DNA of 64,000 nucleotides from Isoetes taiwanensis (GCA_021234155.1 JAJEKV010000292.1:314001-378000); one strand, 5' to 3'. Numbered from the stretch's first letter, positions 12,356-24,489 are shown. Translations and numbers: made by a program. The notes: generated by a model from the letters alone, not told the origin.

Positions 12356-13980
12356 TATTCTTGAAATTTCTTGAGGTAGTCGGTGGTCCTCAAAAATTTC
12401 TTCACTTGGCAGTACCTATCGACCCTCTTAAGTTCTGAGGATATTTGTTGTGGTTCCCCTTGGGTAGCGGCCTCCATGTCTTCAATTCTTAAATGCGAGT
12501 ATATGCGGTATCCTTTGCCAATCTTTTTGTCGCTGTAAGGGATTGCAAAGTCGAAGATGGTTAATGCAATCGCTCTCTTGATGAGGGACAACATGATCGA
12601 TGTTTGGTGCTAATCGAGCATGGTGTCAAACCACGAAGAAGGCGATAAGCATAAAGACCCCCTTCTTAAGCCTGCGTATTGGGCTAAATTGGCGGTGAAT
12701 AACAGCTATTCTTAAGATCTAGCGGCAATGGCGGGTAGTACCTTAGTGCTTTATCATGCCTGCTTCTTGTGAGGAGGAGGAAGTTGCCACAATGCCTTCA
12801 GCGAAGTCGTCCCTTGTACTTCCTCTAGCTCTGAAGTCACGGTGCCGGCCTCCTTAGATTGATCTTTGCCTCCATCTTTGCCGGGATTAGTGTCGGTGAG
12901 CTTCGGTAAGAGTCTTGATGTGGACTTGCCCTTGATGCCCATTTGTTCTGAGCGCCATGAACTCCTCCTCAGGGGCAATTCCCCCGGCCATCATACACGA
13001 TACTGCATAAGCTTCTATATCGATGATGTCGTAGGTGAAGGTGTTGGCTTCTCTTATCTTGATAGGGAAGTCGCGAGGCCTCTCGATCGATGAAATTCGT
13101 CGGTGCACTATCTTATGCGTGGGAGATGCAAAATCTCATCCACCCTAAGGCCTCTGTCGGCGACATCTGCGGAAGATTCTTAATGTCATGGAGGGTTAGA
13201 TATGCCTCACACTGCTATGAATCTGCGGCGTCAAGCTTGTAATTCCTGCCCAAGTGGTGGGGCTCTTACGGTTGCTCTTAGTCCTTCCTCGAAGCTTTGG
13301 ATCTGTTTGCTTTCCTTCTTTGCCTCTCTTGCTCAGATCCGGGTCTTAGGGTCCATTTCGTATTCATCCTCTTCCTCTTCATCTTCCTCTTCTTGCTTTC
13401 GTACTTTCGGCGCATCCGTTCCTCCTCTGCTTCAGCGCCATGGCTATGGGTTCAACTTCTAAAAATTTGGCCGAGGGTTCCCCTATCACGGGTTTGACCG
13501 AAGAGATAGAAAGATGGCTCATTCTTTGTATAGGAGAAGTATCTCCTCCTATTAGCCGGATATGGACATGTAATTGGGAAGGCGGACTGCTTTATTCTCT
13601 AAGTACTTATCTACATTTGGGATATCTTCGGGGCTGACTTGAGGGGCGTGTTGGGTGCCAAATATCCTATACACAAAGGTGGGAGTTCTACCAAAGATGG
13701 TCCTATCTTAGCGTGGAACTTCAGACATGATGCTCACGGTAGAATGGGTGGCGTTGATGGTAGCTTCAATGTCGAGTTCCCTCCGGGAAGACAACGAAGG
13801 CAGATTCGATGTCGACTTGACCACATGGTTGTGTTTTTGTACCATCGCTTGAATCGCGAAGTGGCCATGATCAGCGAGGCGGGGACGAGGCAGATGGGGA
13901 AGCGCCCTAAGGACACGAGAAATCGGCTTGGAGGCGGAGGCGAGGGTGTAAGGCGCAAATGACACTTGGGGTTCCATTTA
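12356..13980 (-). pseudogene. Leader ORF module A: unidentified protein remnant with TATA box and poly(A)-like end
   Basis: The minus strand has a TATA-like box (CTATAAATGG, near 13,968-13,978), then an open 89-codon stretch starting MEPQVSFAPYTLASASKP at 13,977, further open pieces (13,108-12,887; 12,978-12,754), and a last 79-codon piece (12,594-12,355) ending in a TAA that overlaps AATAAA. Promoter-like start, several linked open pieces and a polyadenylation-like signal make it look like a self-contained transcription unit inside the retrotransposon. A Ser/Glu-rich low-complexity run lies at 13,360-13,395. I do not recognise the protein. Confidence 0.4.
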
Positions 13981-14136
13981 TAGACAAAACCCTAATTTTT
14001 GAGAAAATTTTAGGTTTGCAATTCTCTGAATCTCTAGGGTCTAGAGGTATAATTCATAGGTTAAGCGAGCTTGTGAATAATTCTAAGGGTCTCTAGACAA
14101 TAATTTTGGTTAGATCCAAGGGCAATTTGGGTCAAT

Positions 14137-14620
14137 TTGAGTGACTACTCACTAGTCAAAGGTCGGATCGGTTTGGAAACCGAATGGGTTCGGGCACTCT
14201 GTGAGGTGGGCTCCTATCTAAGGTCAATAATGATGCTAATTTGGAGGACTAAGGGTATAATCACGGATATCTCCCTTGAGATAGTGGGGATTGAGCCTCT
14301 ACTAGCCTCATTTGGGTAAGTTTTGGGCTAGATTGGGACTCCACCACCCACCAGTCTTGGGGAGTAGGTTGGATTCAAACCAAATGGATCCTAAAAGCAC
14401 TCTGAAAGGGTGGAGCTCCATTTGGCTAATAGTTGGCCCGGTTTTGACAAACTAGGGGTCAATTCCTACTAATTAGAGTGAGTTGAGTCGAGATGGCATA
14501 CCTACTTCGCATTCGGATAGATTTGGTGACAAACCAGCTTTCGACCACTCACCACGGTCCCGAGGCGAGTGGGTTTACCAAAGCCCAGAACTGGTTGGGG
14601 CACTTTGTGGGGGTGGGACC
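14137..14620. repeat. Diverged repeat units in the retrotransposon leader
   Basis: Roughly 80-bp blocks near 14,140-14,215, 14,340-14,425 and 14,535-14,620 share the pattern CACTCACCAC, then GGTTTGGAT or similar, CCAGAA, then GGGCACTCTGTGGGGTG. Two more lie at 16,140-16,225 and 16,350-16,440. They precede the two TATA/ORF modules, as though promoter-proximal DNA had been duplicated. Confidence 0.6.
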
Positions 14621-14899
14621 AAATGCTTGGTTTTGTTCCAAATTTACTATTTTCTAAAATCGAGAATTCGGTAATGCATCCTACTTATACTTTTCGATTA
14701 ATTTATCAAACTACAAACTTATACTAGAGAAAAGGTTATTTACAACAGTTCAAAAGGGTTCCTTCTTAATAAAACTGAGCTAGCGATATCTTTGGGCATA
14801 CAAGTTACTCTTTTGGCATCTTGAGCACACGCATAGCGAGTCTTCAAAGTCTCATCACGATGTCTTTGTTAGGCGCCTCACAATAATGCAAGCGACATG

Positions 14900-16055
14900 G
14901 AATTAAAGTGACTTCGTTTAGTCGAGGTCGAACTCTGCAAAATCTCCTAAAGTAAAGGCGTTAAAGGGGGCTCTGCAGGGATGGGAAGCCATAGCTCTGC
15001 TGGAAGTGCTTAATTTCTTGGGCCACCCTCGCGAATTTTGAGTCGCCCGCCTCTTCGCCGGCTTCTTGAGAGGGGTTGGCGGTTCGATTGGTGGCTTCAA
15101 GCGTGTTTTTTCGCCGTCGGCCGACCTCCCTCGATGATCCTCACCCGTGTTCTTCATAATACTTGGAGTATTCTTTGTTACATTTTTCGTATGCGAAGTG
15201 TACTCCCTCCAACTCTTCCGGTACTTCAAGTCTGTTTCAACACATATGACTCCTTTTGCGGCCTCGGTTTCTTGGTGCTATCATTTGGGGTGCTTTGGCG
15301 GCGACCACCTAGAGGGTATGGCGGTGCATTGGCCCACAAAGGTCTTCGACCTCGTGGCCAGGTTTGAAAGGTCGAACCTTCGCCCGGTCGTGTTCTCCAG
15401 CTCCCTCACGTGATTGGTCGGACGAAGATGGTGGCTTCTCTCGGGATCGGCTCCCATGTATGGTCACTCCTATGGCCCGGCGTCTTCCTCTTCTTTGGTT
15501 TCTTCGGCTCCTCCCGGGTCCTTGCCTTTCTCTGCTCTCACCCTCTCCAGCTCCTCTCTGCGCTTACTCCTTTCTTCCCTCTTACAATTTCTTCTCCTCC
15601 CTCCTTTTCAGGTCAAGCTCCTCTTTTTCTTTCTGGCCTTCAGCCTTTGATTTCTTGGCTGGCCTTCCTCTCTTTTCCTCTTAGCCTTCTTTGGTTACGG
15701 GTGGTTCCTCGTCATCCCGAAAATCTCCCTCTCCGGCTCCCTTCTCAATTCTTCCGCCCGCGTCCATCTCGAGTCAAGCTGCTCCGCATTCACATGCTCT
15801 TGATTGTTAGGGTTAGGTGGTTCTCTGAGTGCCTCCTCTTCCCCGTCTGCGCTTGTCTTGTTTGGGCCTTGCCGGAGGGGCTCACAAGCTCACATAGCCG
15901 GGTGGCCATAACCTTGCGTCGCGGTTTGTTTAAGTTAGTGCCATGCTTTTGTTTGACGAGTTTGAACTCGGGCTGAAGATCGTCCTCTTGGGCGAGCTGT
16001 TCTCAGGAATGGTGGGGATACAATAGAAACCCTAAAATTCTATTTATAGGGAGGT
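14900..16055 (-). pseudogene. Leader ORF module B: highly charged protein remnant with TATA box
   Basis: A minus-strand TATA box (CTATAAATAG, near 16,040-16,050) is followed by about 1.1 kb whose minus-strand frames are dense in Lys, Arg and Glu (for example REPEREIFGMTRNHPE and KKAKRKREEGQPRNQRLK) and end in a 103-codon open stretch at 14,918-15,229 rich in Lys, Pro and Arg. Frames shift repeatedly. No family recognised. It lies between the primer site and gag, so it may be an additional ORF of this retrotransposon lineage; a captured host sequence is also possible. Confidence 0.4.
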
Positions 16056-16631
16056 GGGATTTAGGGTTGGGACACGCAATTCATATGGGGAAAAGCTGGG
16101 ACATTAGCGAATATATGAGGCGTTTATTTGGGTTGTACTATACCCTAAAGCGTCCACCACTACCACCGATCGCTGGGCGGATTGGATTACCAATCGAATG
16201 AGTGCAGGCGCACTTCGGAGGGTCAATTGTTCTGAGGCTATTTTATAATTCAAAGGGATTTTCTTAGTGCCATAAAATACAAACCTAGCTAGAACTGGGG
16301 ATAAACCAAAGTCTACTATTAGTTTAATTAATTTGTACATCTAATTAGGTCGGAGGTCAACCACTCACCACGATCTTTGGTTAGGTTTGGATTACCAAGC
16401 CCAGAATGGGCTGGGCGCACTCTGTGGGGTGTACTGCCCTGACAATTTAGGTTGGGTGATGCTACACTTCACTAGCAATCTAGCATGGAGCTATGTTCTA
16501 ACCCAAAATTGGAAGAATTTTTCCCAATTTTCCGAAGTTCTTGCTTGGGTGGCTATACCCCAAGGCTCGAATCTCTTGTTAGTCCTAAAAGGGAAAAATG
16601 GCGGTCTTTCGATCTTGGGTGCCAAGATTAT

Positions 16632-16642
16632 GCTCGATACCA
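16632..16642 (-). other. Primer-binding site, initiator Met tRNA type
   Basis: Minus strand TGGTATCGAGC, two bases inside the 5' LTR. The plant initiator Met tRNA 3' end would pair with TGGTATCAGAGC; one A is missing. The other gypsy element has the identical variant at 52,494-52,504, which suggests a shared miscall of CAG or a shared variant. Confidence 0.8.
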
Positions 16643-16644
16643 GC

Positions 16645-18219
16645 TGGAAGCGTCCTACTCCTTATACGATGCGCGATCATTGAAGGAGGAGCATTCCCCT
16701 GGCCCGTTGCGGCCGGGGCCATCCGACTCTCTACTCCCATGGGGCCGAGCGACCAAAGGGAAGAGTGGATGTGTCATTCACCCGTCTTCCATCAGATTCG
16801 ACCCTATCTGCGGAAGCATGAATAAACAAAGCGTGAGCACGGCTAACAATATACAATCACCATAGAGATAGCAACATCCTGAGAGATAACAATACCTTCA
16901 TAGCAACAATAACAAGGGGAGTTCCTACCAGGCTCGGACTCAAGGGAATGGCCGGCCCGAGGTCTCCGAGTTCATTGCGGGGGCGAGAATTCATGGCAAT
17001 GGATTTGGCGGGCATAGAACATGGCTTAGGGTAGTCCACTCCATCCGCCCCTCCCATGCACACTTTGCGAGTAGGCCGAAAAGTGTTGGGACAACCAAGT
17101 AGCCTGCCGGGTGAATAGCAGAGGGGGCTACTACTCGGTTAGTTGCATCTCCCGGCCAGATGAGGCGGGAAGAGAGTTGCCTCTCCTCGGAGAGGCATCC
17201 ATGCTCATCACGGTGGCTAGAGGGCCCTTTGCCCGTATTGACTTGAACTCTTTGGAAGGTCATATCCACCACCCACAGTGTCGAGCTCATGCCTTGCCCA
17301 CCACGGTGACAAGCCATTAAGCCTAGCTGAGAGACCCCAGATAGGCCTTACTACGGAGGGTCGGTCAGGTGATGAGACAAGTTCCTCCTTATCAACCAGA
17401 GGCCTAGCCCCTTCACCTGACCCGGTGGGCTCACATTACCCGGGCATGTAGCGGGGAACTAAGGTGCTATGCTAGGAACATCTACTACGCGACTTTGGGT
17501 CTCTACCCCCTTTCCCAATACATGGAGATCCGCAGTGAAATACATCCATCATCATCGAGCGGGGAAATAGAAAATAACATCTAAACTAACTAACTACATA
17601 ACGAGTTAGGTTCCTTTGTTAGAGCCGGATCTCGGGATCTATAAGGCCTCTAGAGATGATCTAACATGCTAAGCCAAGCATATTGCCATGCCCAAAGGCG
17701 GTTTTTGCACAACGAGAATGACTAGAATACGCTCCTCGACTTCGCTCACGATCCTTGGAAGGCGTCCATACTCGATCTTGTGAGCGATGGGCGCTACTCA
17801 ATAACTATTTGTGCAAATCAAACTCGAGAGCCTAACAATGCGGTGGGGGTCCTACCTTGGCCGAAATGGCCCAAAAGAACCCTAAATGCGAAAATGGGAA
17901 GGAACTCTAGAAAAACCCTAAATGGTCAAAGCGAAAAAGAGCTAGGGTCTAGGGTTTTAGCCCTTATATAGAACCCTTAGGGTTAGGTTAGATATTGGCC
18001 AAATGGGATTTAGCCAATTGGCAATGGGGTCCATGGGGTTATTTATTGTGTATGTTTATTTAACATGCACAACGTTCGATGTTGCCCCTAGGTTGCAACT
18101 CTTGCCCCCTAAATTGCAACCTTATCGTCTGGCGAGTACATGTCATGGTGACGTATGCGGGTGGCAAATGTTAGTATAATATACATATTGGGGCGTATAT
18201 TATCTTTGGAGCGTCCACA
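16645..18219 (-). repeat. 5' LTR of the 13.2 kb element
   Basis: About 1,575 bp, the transcription-starting LTR for this minus-strand element. It mirrors the left LTR, including a shared block of CTAGGGTCTAGGGTTTTAG followed by the TATA box. The inner edge reads TGGAAGCGTCC where the left LTR has TGTGGCGTCC, so the inner terminal repeat has decayed or is miscalled. Confidence 0.92.
17963..17971 (-). promoter_or_regulatory. TATA box in 5' LTR
   Basis: CTATATAAG on the minus strand, preceded by CTAACCCTAAGGGTT, a short telomere-like motif. The same box lies at 6,349-6,357 in the other LTR. Position inside the LTR suits an RNA polymerase II promoter of the element. Confidence 0.65.
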
Positions 18220-18224
18220 ATTTT
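18220..18224. repeat. Target-site duplication, right copy
   Basis: ATTTT directly after the CA end of the right LTR, matching 5,013-5,017. Confidence 0.88.
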
Positions 18225-19390
18225 ATGATTGATATGATGAGCTGCTAATGGTGCTAACTTCTATTTTATCCTTATTATTTATGGCCGAGGGGACACTCTT
18301 ATGTGGGTTTGTCATATGTTTTCATGCTATCCAACATCGTATTTGTTTTGTGACTTCTCTTGCGGTGAAGGTCAATATTAGATAAACCATAATTATAATA
18401 TGAGCTTCACCTCATCATTGATTTAAACATTTCTAGTATTGAGGGGAAGCATGAGAAGAAGAGCGGGGACATCATTAATCAACATTATTGTTCGTGTCTC
18501 TAGTTTCACGGACAATAGTTATTTTCACTCATTCTCTTTGAAATTTCTTCGAGGGTACATATGGTTGTACTTAAATTCGTTCTAGTTTGCGAAGCCATGA
18601 TCAAATATCTAAAAGCGCAAAATTTAGCATTTTTTGGGAGCAAAGAAATGCCTTACACTTGAGTGAAGCGGGTTAAAGAAAGGGGCAAGCAGCTTATTTA
18701 ATTGAGCTTGCATAGAGATGCCTCATGAACTAGCCTTTAAGCTTTTACATCATTATGTATTGCTATTTGATTTAAAAGTCTTGAGAGATGCCACTATTAC
18801 AATGTGAAGATGTATTTGGTAGTGAATTATGTCATGCTATTCTGAGGGACATTTTAAAAAGTTAGATAATTTAGAAGCATTTGACCGGGTTTTGTCCACT
18901 TTTGATTCTAATGTTCAATATTAGGCACCCATGGGCATGGGTCCTTGAAAGACATTTCATATGGAGAGTAGTGGTGTCAAGTTGCCAAGGAAATAATAGG
19001 ATGCTTTGCTTTCAGCTCTCCAGACTACCCGTTGAGTGTATTATGTGTAATAATAGTGCATTTTGCCATTAGCACCTGGGAGTGTCAATGTCTTTTCATA
19101 TGGGAAAGGTGAGAATTTGAATCTTCAAAGATTAATGCCACTATGCTAAAGTTCCTTTGAAAATTCAAGGATTTTAAGACCAGTTCACAACATGCCTAGA
19201 ATAGAATAGAATAGAATACTATTGATCTTTGTGTTAGTACGAATGCAAATCTCACCAAAAGTTATGTTCCTTCAAAATAAAAACGAGCCAAAAGAATGTA
19301 GAATGCACCATTAGAAAATATAGTTTGCCATCTTGAGAAATTGCCCTAATAAAAATAAATTCAAAACATAAGGAAAAAATAACAATTTCA
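18225..19390. other. No gene seen
   Basis: AT-rich DNA without a long open frame or recognised motif. It is the direct right flank of the retrotransposon insertion. Confidence 0.5.
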
Positions 19391-20745
19391 ACTACATATC
19401 TATTAGATTTGGTAAGATTCCCTTAAGATTTTTCGAGGCTCTCTAGATTGTCATAGACTTCCCTAAGATTATATCAAGATTCTTTTAGATTGCATTAGAC
19501 TCCCCAACATTCTACACGATTTCCATTGGCCTCATGAAATTGATTAGTTTAAGCATGCATGATTGTGGTCTAGATGTATATTCTAGCTTGAATGAAAGGA
19601 ATATTAAAATGAAGTAATCTTCAAGGAATTTTTGAAAATGGTAGCCCATGGAATTGATTGCCCACAATGTGTCCAAGATGGACACTATTACCTTAGCTCT
19701 AATTCTGGTTGATCGTCATGGATTTTTATCACGATTCACAGGGACTCTTAGTGGTCATAGTGTCATAAAACTTTATTGTTTGATGGTTACATACAACATG
19801 GTTGCAAGATCTACAATGATATCCTCAACATCATTAATATGACGATCAACTTATGCCAAGCTACCTAGAAACAATGGGGTAATTCAAGTCAAAATGTTTC
19901 AATAGAATAAAATGTATCCCACTGATAGTACAAATACTTGTATAATATACAAGTAGTTTGTTATATCGAAGTGTGTGCAGCTCGTATAGTATCTACTTCC
20001 AGCTTTAAGTCTTCGAAGATTTAGAAATTTAAACATCAAGTTCTAAGTTGAGGCTAGGTAGGAAATGTAACGTTTGGGACTGAAATTTCCAAGATTCCCT
20101 CTAGATTCTTGCGAGATTCTCTTTGGCTCCACACAAATTACCTTAGATTCTATAAAATTATGTATAGATTCCCCCAGATTCCTCAATATTCTACGGGGAT
20201 TCACATGAATTTCCATAAAATTTCCCTAGGTTCCATAAATGTTGTCCAAGATTATAATAAGATTCCCCTAGCTTTTCAAAGATTACCAAAAGATTCCTTT
20301 AGATTCTCCAAGACTCAATGTATATTCTTCTAGATTCTCGGTGTATATTCTTCTAGATTCAATGTATAATTAAGCCCCTTCTGCGACATCTATTCTCCAA
20401 AAGATTCTTCTAGATTCTCAAAGATTTCACCAAGATTTCCTTAGGCTCTCAAACTTTATATGAAGATTCCCTTAGATTCCCAGATCTCTTAAGATTCTCT
20501 TGAGATTTTTCAAGGTTTCCAAAGATTATCTCAAGATTCCTCTAGATTACCCAAGATTCTATGTGGATTCTTCTAGATTCCCTTAGATTCTATGAAGATT
20601 CCCTTAGATTTTCAAGATTTTATCAAAAGATTCCCAGTTACCCAAGATTCTATGAAGATTTCCCTCATTAAGTGAAGATTCTTTTGAGATTCCCATAGAT
20701 ACTTTATGATTCCCATAGATACTTTATGGTCCTTCTTTTCTGAGA
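19390..20745. repeat. Degenerate AGATTC-rich minisatellite
   Basis: Dozens of loosely spaced units built on AAGATTCCCTTAGATTC or TCTAGATTCTC, at irregular spacing of about 12-25 bp. Densest at 20,080-20,740. The same words return at 25,312-25,560 and 26,080-26,200. No coding frame is kept and there is no constant repeat/spacer pattern. Confidence 0.75.
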
Positions 20746-23700
20746 CTTCAAATTCTTTGGCCCGATAATTCTCTTGGATTTCACATAAACATTTGAGACA
20801 TTTCTGGACGGTTCAACACATGTACAATAACTCTTGATTGATAGGTGAAACCCAATTGTGTCGATTCCACCAAGCTTGCAAGAATAAATCCTTGGGCACC
20901 ATGCTCCATTGCTCTACCAAGGCTTTCGAAACCACATGCTTCTATAAGCGGTTGGACTTTTATAAACAATCACTTATATTCCACTATGCTCATTGGAACT
21001 TTTAATCATGTTGCAAAGTATGAACTTCATGAATGCATCCGTTGCAAAGTATGAACTTAATGAATGTATCCATTTGATCTTATAAACAATAGCACTATGT
21101 TCATTGAAACATTTTATATGTTCTAGGATATTCGACTTGAATTACCCCATTGTATAGGTAACTACGCTTCGTGCAAGCAAGAATATAGATCCAAAACAAA
21201 GTCATGCTAGCCTAAACTGATCAATTGCACAACGTCAATTCATGAGGCATGAATGGATTCGTTAGTAGCCAAAAAACTTCTTATCATTCAATCACAATGT
21301 ATTTTGTTAAATTGCTATATTCCTTTTGTTTTATTTTTGCACGTTTACGCCATAGGCCAAACATTGTTTTTCAGCTTAGATTCTTTGTATTAATAGAGCA
21401 ACCTCGTCCAATCCAAAGTATTATCAAAATAGCAAATAAAAATGGTTGACCAACATTTAAAATTATGGCCTCATCATTCAACAATATACTTTTGGTTTCT
21501 CCAACATAGGATCAAACTTGTATATAGGAAGTAAGCGCTTTCTCTATCTTTTTTTTTTTTCCGGTTTCTACTCGCCAAGCCTTGAACTTTCTCAATTTTC
21601 TGATCGTTTCGGTCAGGTGCTTCCCTTTTTATTCTACTAGAGATAGCCTTATTGCCCTTTTGAGAAAAAGGTGGATCGGGGCTTCTGCGGTTGTTTCTAT
21701 TTTGTCACTTACAGTTAATAATAAAAGATAAAAGATAGAGGCTGGAAATCAAATAGAAAAGGGGCATATCCTTTTGCATAAACAAAATCTGAGAGGGGCT
21801 CACTGCATTGGTGATAATGGGTTAGGTTTCGATAACTTAGTCTGCCGGTTTATAGTTAGAGTCCTCATGAACTTGGAGCCTTTGTAAAAATCATGTTAAG
21901 TTGTTCAACTAATGCGGCATTATATTGCACTTGCATTTCCGGCATATTATTCCTTGACTTAATGCGAGATCAAAACCTTTGCATGAGAAGATTAAAGTCC
22001 AGTCTATTGAGAATAAAGGAACTATCATGCATAATATGCAACAAAGCATAAGTATAACCGGGCAACTTTAGTAAAATCAAGAGATCGGGCAAGGCATAAA
22101 ATCAATAGATCGGGCAAGGCATATGCGATTACAAAAGCATAATGAAAAACACAAAGGCCAAAGCCCAGATGTGGCAATGCATCGGATAAAACTTCTACAA
22201 TAGAAAGGCGTATTCAAGGATTAGATGCCAATACATTTTGCAATATTTGCGGCGGGATTCTCGACAATTGAAACTTAAAAAATAAAAAGAAGATTTGGCG
22301 GTGGAAAAGCTGTGTTTACCTTTCAAAATTTCTAAGGATATTATGCGAGGCAAAGCTGTGTTTACCTTTAGAAATCAAGGCTCCAATACACTCCTTGTTC
22401 TAGATCAAAGGAAATTGAAAGCTTGGAACTGCATTGAGTCCGCGGGGAAGCCAGTAAGCATAGAAGCCGCGGGACATCGGCAATAAATAAACCATTGATT
22501 TGCCATGGTTTCATGAACTTATTCTATAGCATGTAATGCATTTAAGATGTAAAAGCATCTTTGCAAAAGCTTAGGGGATTGCTTAGCAGATTTACCTAGA
22601 TTTCATTTTCGATCTTGATTACGTCCAAAGCAGCTACTATTGCATATCAATTGCATGGCCCGATAAAAGCGAATAAATTGAAAAGCCCGGCAGCGAGCGA
22701 GCAAAACTTTAAATTTTGAAGGCCCACATGCTCGAAAACTAGCCAGAAGAATTATCACGCATCATATTCAGCAGCTTGCGGTAAAATCTCGAATTACTTG
22801 GTTAATAAACCCGGGCGAGTTTTAAAATCGCTAACTTCAAGATTACAGCGTCATCACTGCACCGGAGGCAATCCACGATTTGTTCAATCCTAGAAAATAG
22901 AGAGCCGGATATTACAATGCCCTTTTAAGACAAGTACCTTTTCGCAGGCCGGATATTTTCAAGGCTGACTTTTTAATTTTTATCCTTAAAGCAATTATAT
23001 TAGTGTAATAATCACGGAAGACCCCAACATCGTCAAACCATTTCTTTGTGAAAACACAAAATCAGCAGGCGGTTTTGCTCCGCATACCGCGTCATACATA
23101 TAATAGATAGAAGTTTGCGAAACCCTTTACGCAAAACAAAGATGAATATGGAAGGAAGCCCTAACTAAATATCACGAATTATGGCAAAAATTAACCTAGA
23201 TATATTTTTATACAATAAGTGTAACATCACGAAAATTTGGGTTATGAAGACCCACTAAAACCTGAGATCAAATCAAAGCAATGGGACCACATCGAAGCTC
23301 GATCGAGGATCAAAAGCGGAAGACACATGCAGGGAAGGTTCGGCAAAGCAAAACTGAAGAAGAAGAAAGCGAGGATTTTCTTTGGAAAGGGGGTTTATAG
23401 AGGTGGATTAAGTGGTTCCTAAAGAAGAAAAAAGATTAGGAAGATTACGGTGCATGTCGCATTATTCGGACCAAACACAATTGGTGTAGGCTGGCTAAAA
23501 AAGCAAGCGGACTCAATTTATATCTTGATAGGAAGTGATAGAGCTAACGGTGAGACGAACGGCTTGCCATATTTTTTCAAGCATCCTTGCTTGCTTCGTC
23601 CGGCAAGTAGCAAAAGGAGGGAGGAAAAGAAAAAGCGGCGAGGAATGCTTTGCTAAGTTTGCTTCGCTTTTCAAATTTCCCTTTCGCGTGGATAACCAAG

Positions 23701-24380
23701 TTGAGAATGTTACGCCATGTTACCACGTCATGATTTTTTTGTGACCCAAAGTCAAAGATACAACATAAATTGCCATGTGCACTTACCTTTTGCTTTCTTA
23801 TTTTTCAAAATATTCTGCCACACAAAATAGAAATAGGGTCGGCATTTTTATTTGGCGTGCATTTTCTGGCGCCCGTGGCATGGCCCAATAATCGCGGAAT
23901 GGAAGGCTGCTATATTAAGGCCCCCATTGCGTGGGTTAGGGTTTTTAGGTTAGGGTTTTTGCTTTGTTTTGGGTTAGGGTAGTCTCCACACTGCCCGTCG
24001 TTTCTTCTTGCGGATGACTTGAAAGCAAGCAAGCATCGATCAAGCATGCATCAAGCTTCGGCATTAGAGCATCGGAAGCGGTCGGAGCATCGGAAGGCGG
24101 TCGAGGCTTCGGCGTATCGAAGAAGATCGCATCTCGGCATGCATGTTCTTCCCCTGTTTTCGATAACGCCCTATTTTCCTCTATTTTCCTCTGTTTTTCG
24201 ACCAAATGCATGTATCGGAAGCGGATTGCGGTGAGTTTCTTCCACCGGGATATTTCAAAGGGCCGAAAAACTTCACATCAAATGGTAAAAGCTTGTGGAT
24301 CTTGCAAAAGCGATGTGAATCTGTTTGGGAAAATGCACATTAAATCTATTGAAGATCGAAAAATCCCTCCCCTATTTCTA
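20746..24380. other. No gene recognised; telomere-like box near 23,935
   Basis: No protein family recognised. At 23,932-23,983 the plus strand has several GGTTAGGG/GTTTTTAGG words, like the plant telo-box (TTTAGGG) found in promoters and 5' leaders of growth-related genes. It is followed by a 72-codon open stretch starting at 24,019 that I cannot identify. Confidence 0.35.
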
Positions 24381-24389
24381 TTTTGTAGG

Positions 24390-24489
24390 GAATGGAGGTT
24401 GGTCCTCCATTCGGTTTTCTGGTGACGGCTCACTACTTGGCCGTCAGCGGGACCCCTACAAAAGCAGGAATAAATCCCAACCTCCATTC
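24390..24489. repeat. Nested inverted repeats (foldback)
   Basis: GAATGGAGG and CCTCCATTC face each other across TTGGT at 24,390-24,412. The longer arm GAATGGAGGTTGG (24,390-24,402) has its exact reverse complement at 24,477-24,489. TTTTGTAGGG at 24,381 pairs with CCCTACAAAA near 24,453-24,462. Inside lies TGACGGC/GGCCGTCA. A single strand could fold in two competing ways. Confidence 0.7.

Larger units (their letters stand above)
5018..18219 (-). mobile_element. Ty3/gypsy chromovirus-type LTR retrotransposon, 13.2 kb
   Basis: A structurally complete but coding-degenerate LTR retrotransposon on the minus strand. Seen directly: two long direct repeats (5,018-6,603 and 16,645-18,219), outer ends TGTGGCG and CGCCACA/GTCCACA, the direct duplication ATTTT immediately outside both ends, a primer-binding site two bases inside the 5' LTR, and a purine run beside the 3' LTR. 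Reading right to left the internal region gives gag, protease, reverse transcriptase, RNase H, integrase and chromodomain, the Ty3/gypsy order; the C-terminal chromodomain places it in the chromovirus branch. Odd: 4.4 kb of sequence between primer site and gag. Every domain is frameshifted; part of this may be consensus error. Confidence 0.93.

Noticed and set aside
15364-15976. Ser/Leu/Pro-rich plus-strand open frame of 188 codons
   Set aside because: It is the antisense of a charged Lys/Glu-rich stretch in the minus-strand leader module and has no motif of its own.
19390-20745. CRISPR-like or satellite array of AGATTC words
   Set aside because: No constant unit, spacing or unique spacers; best called degenerate low complexity.
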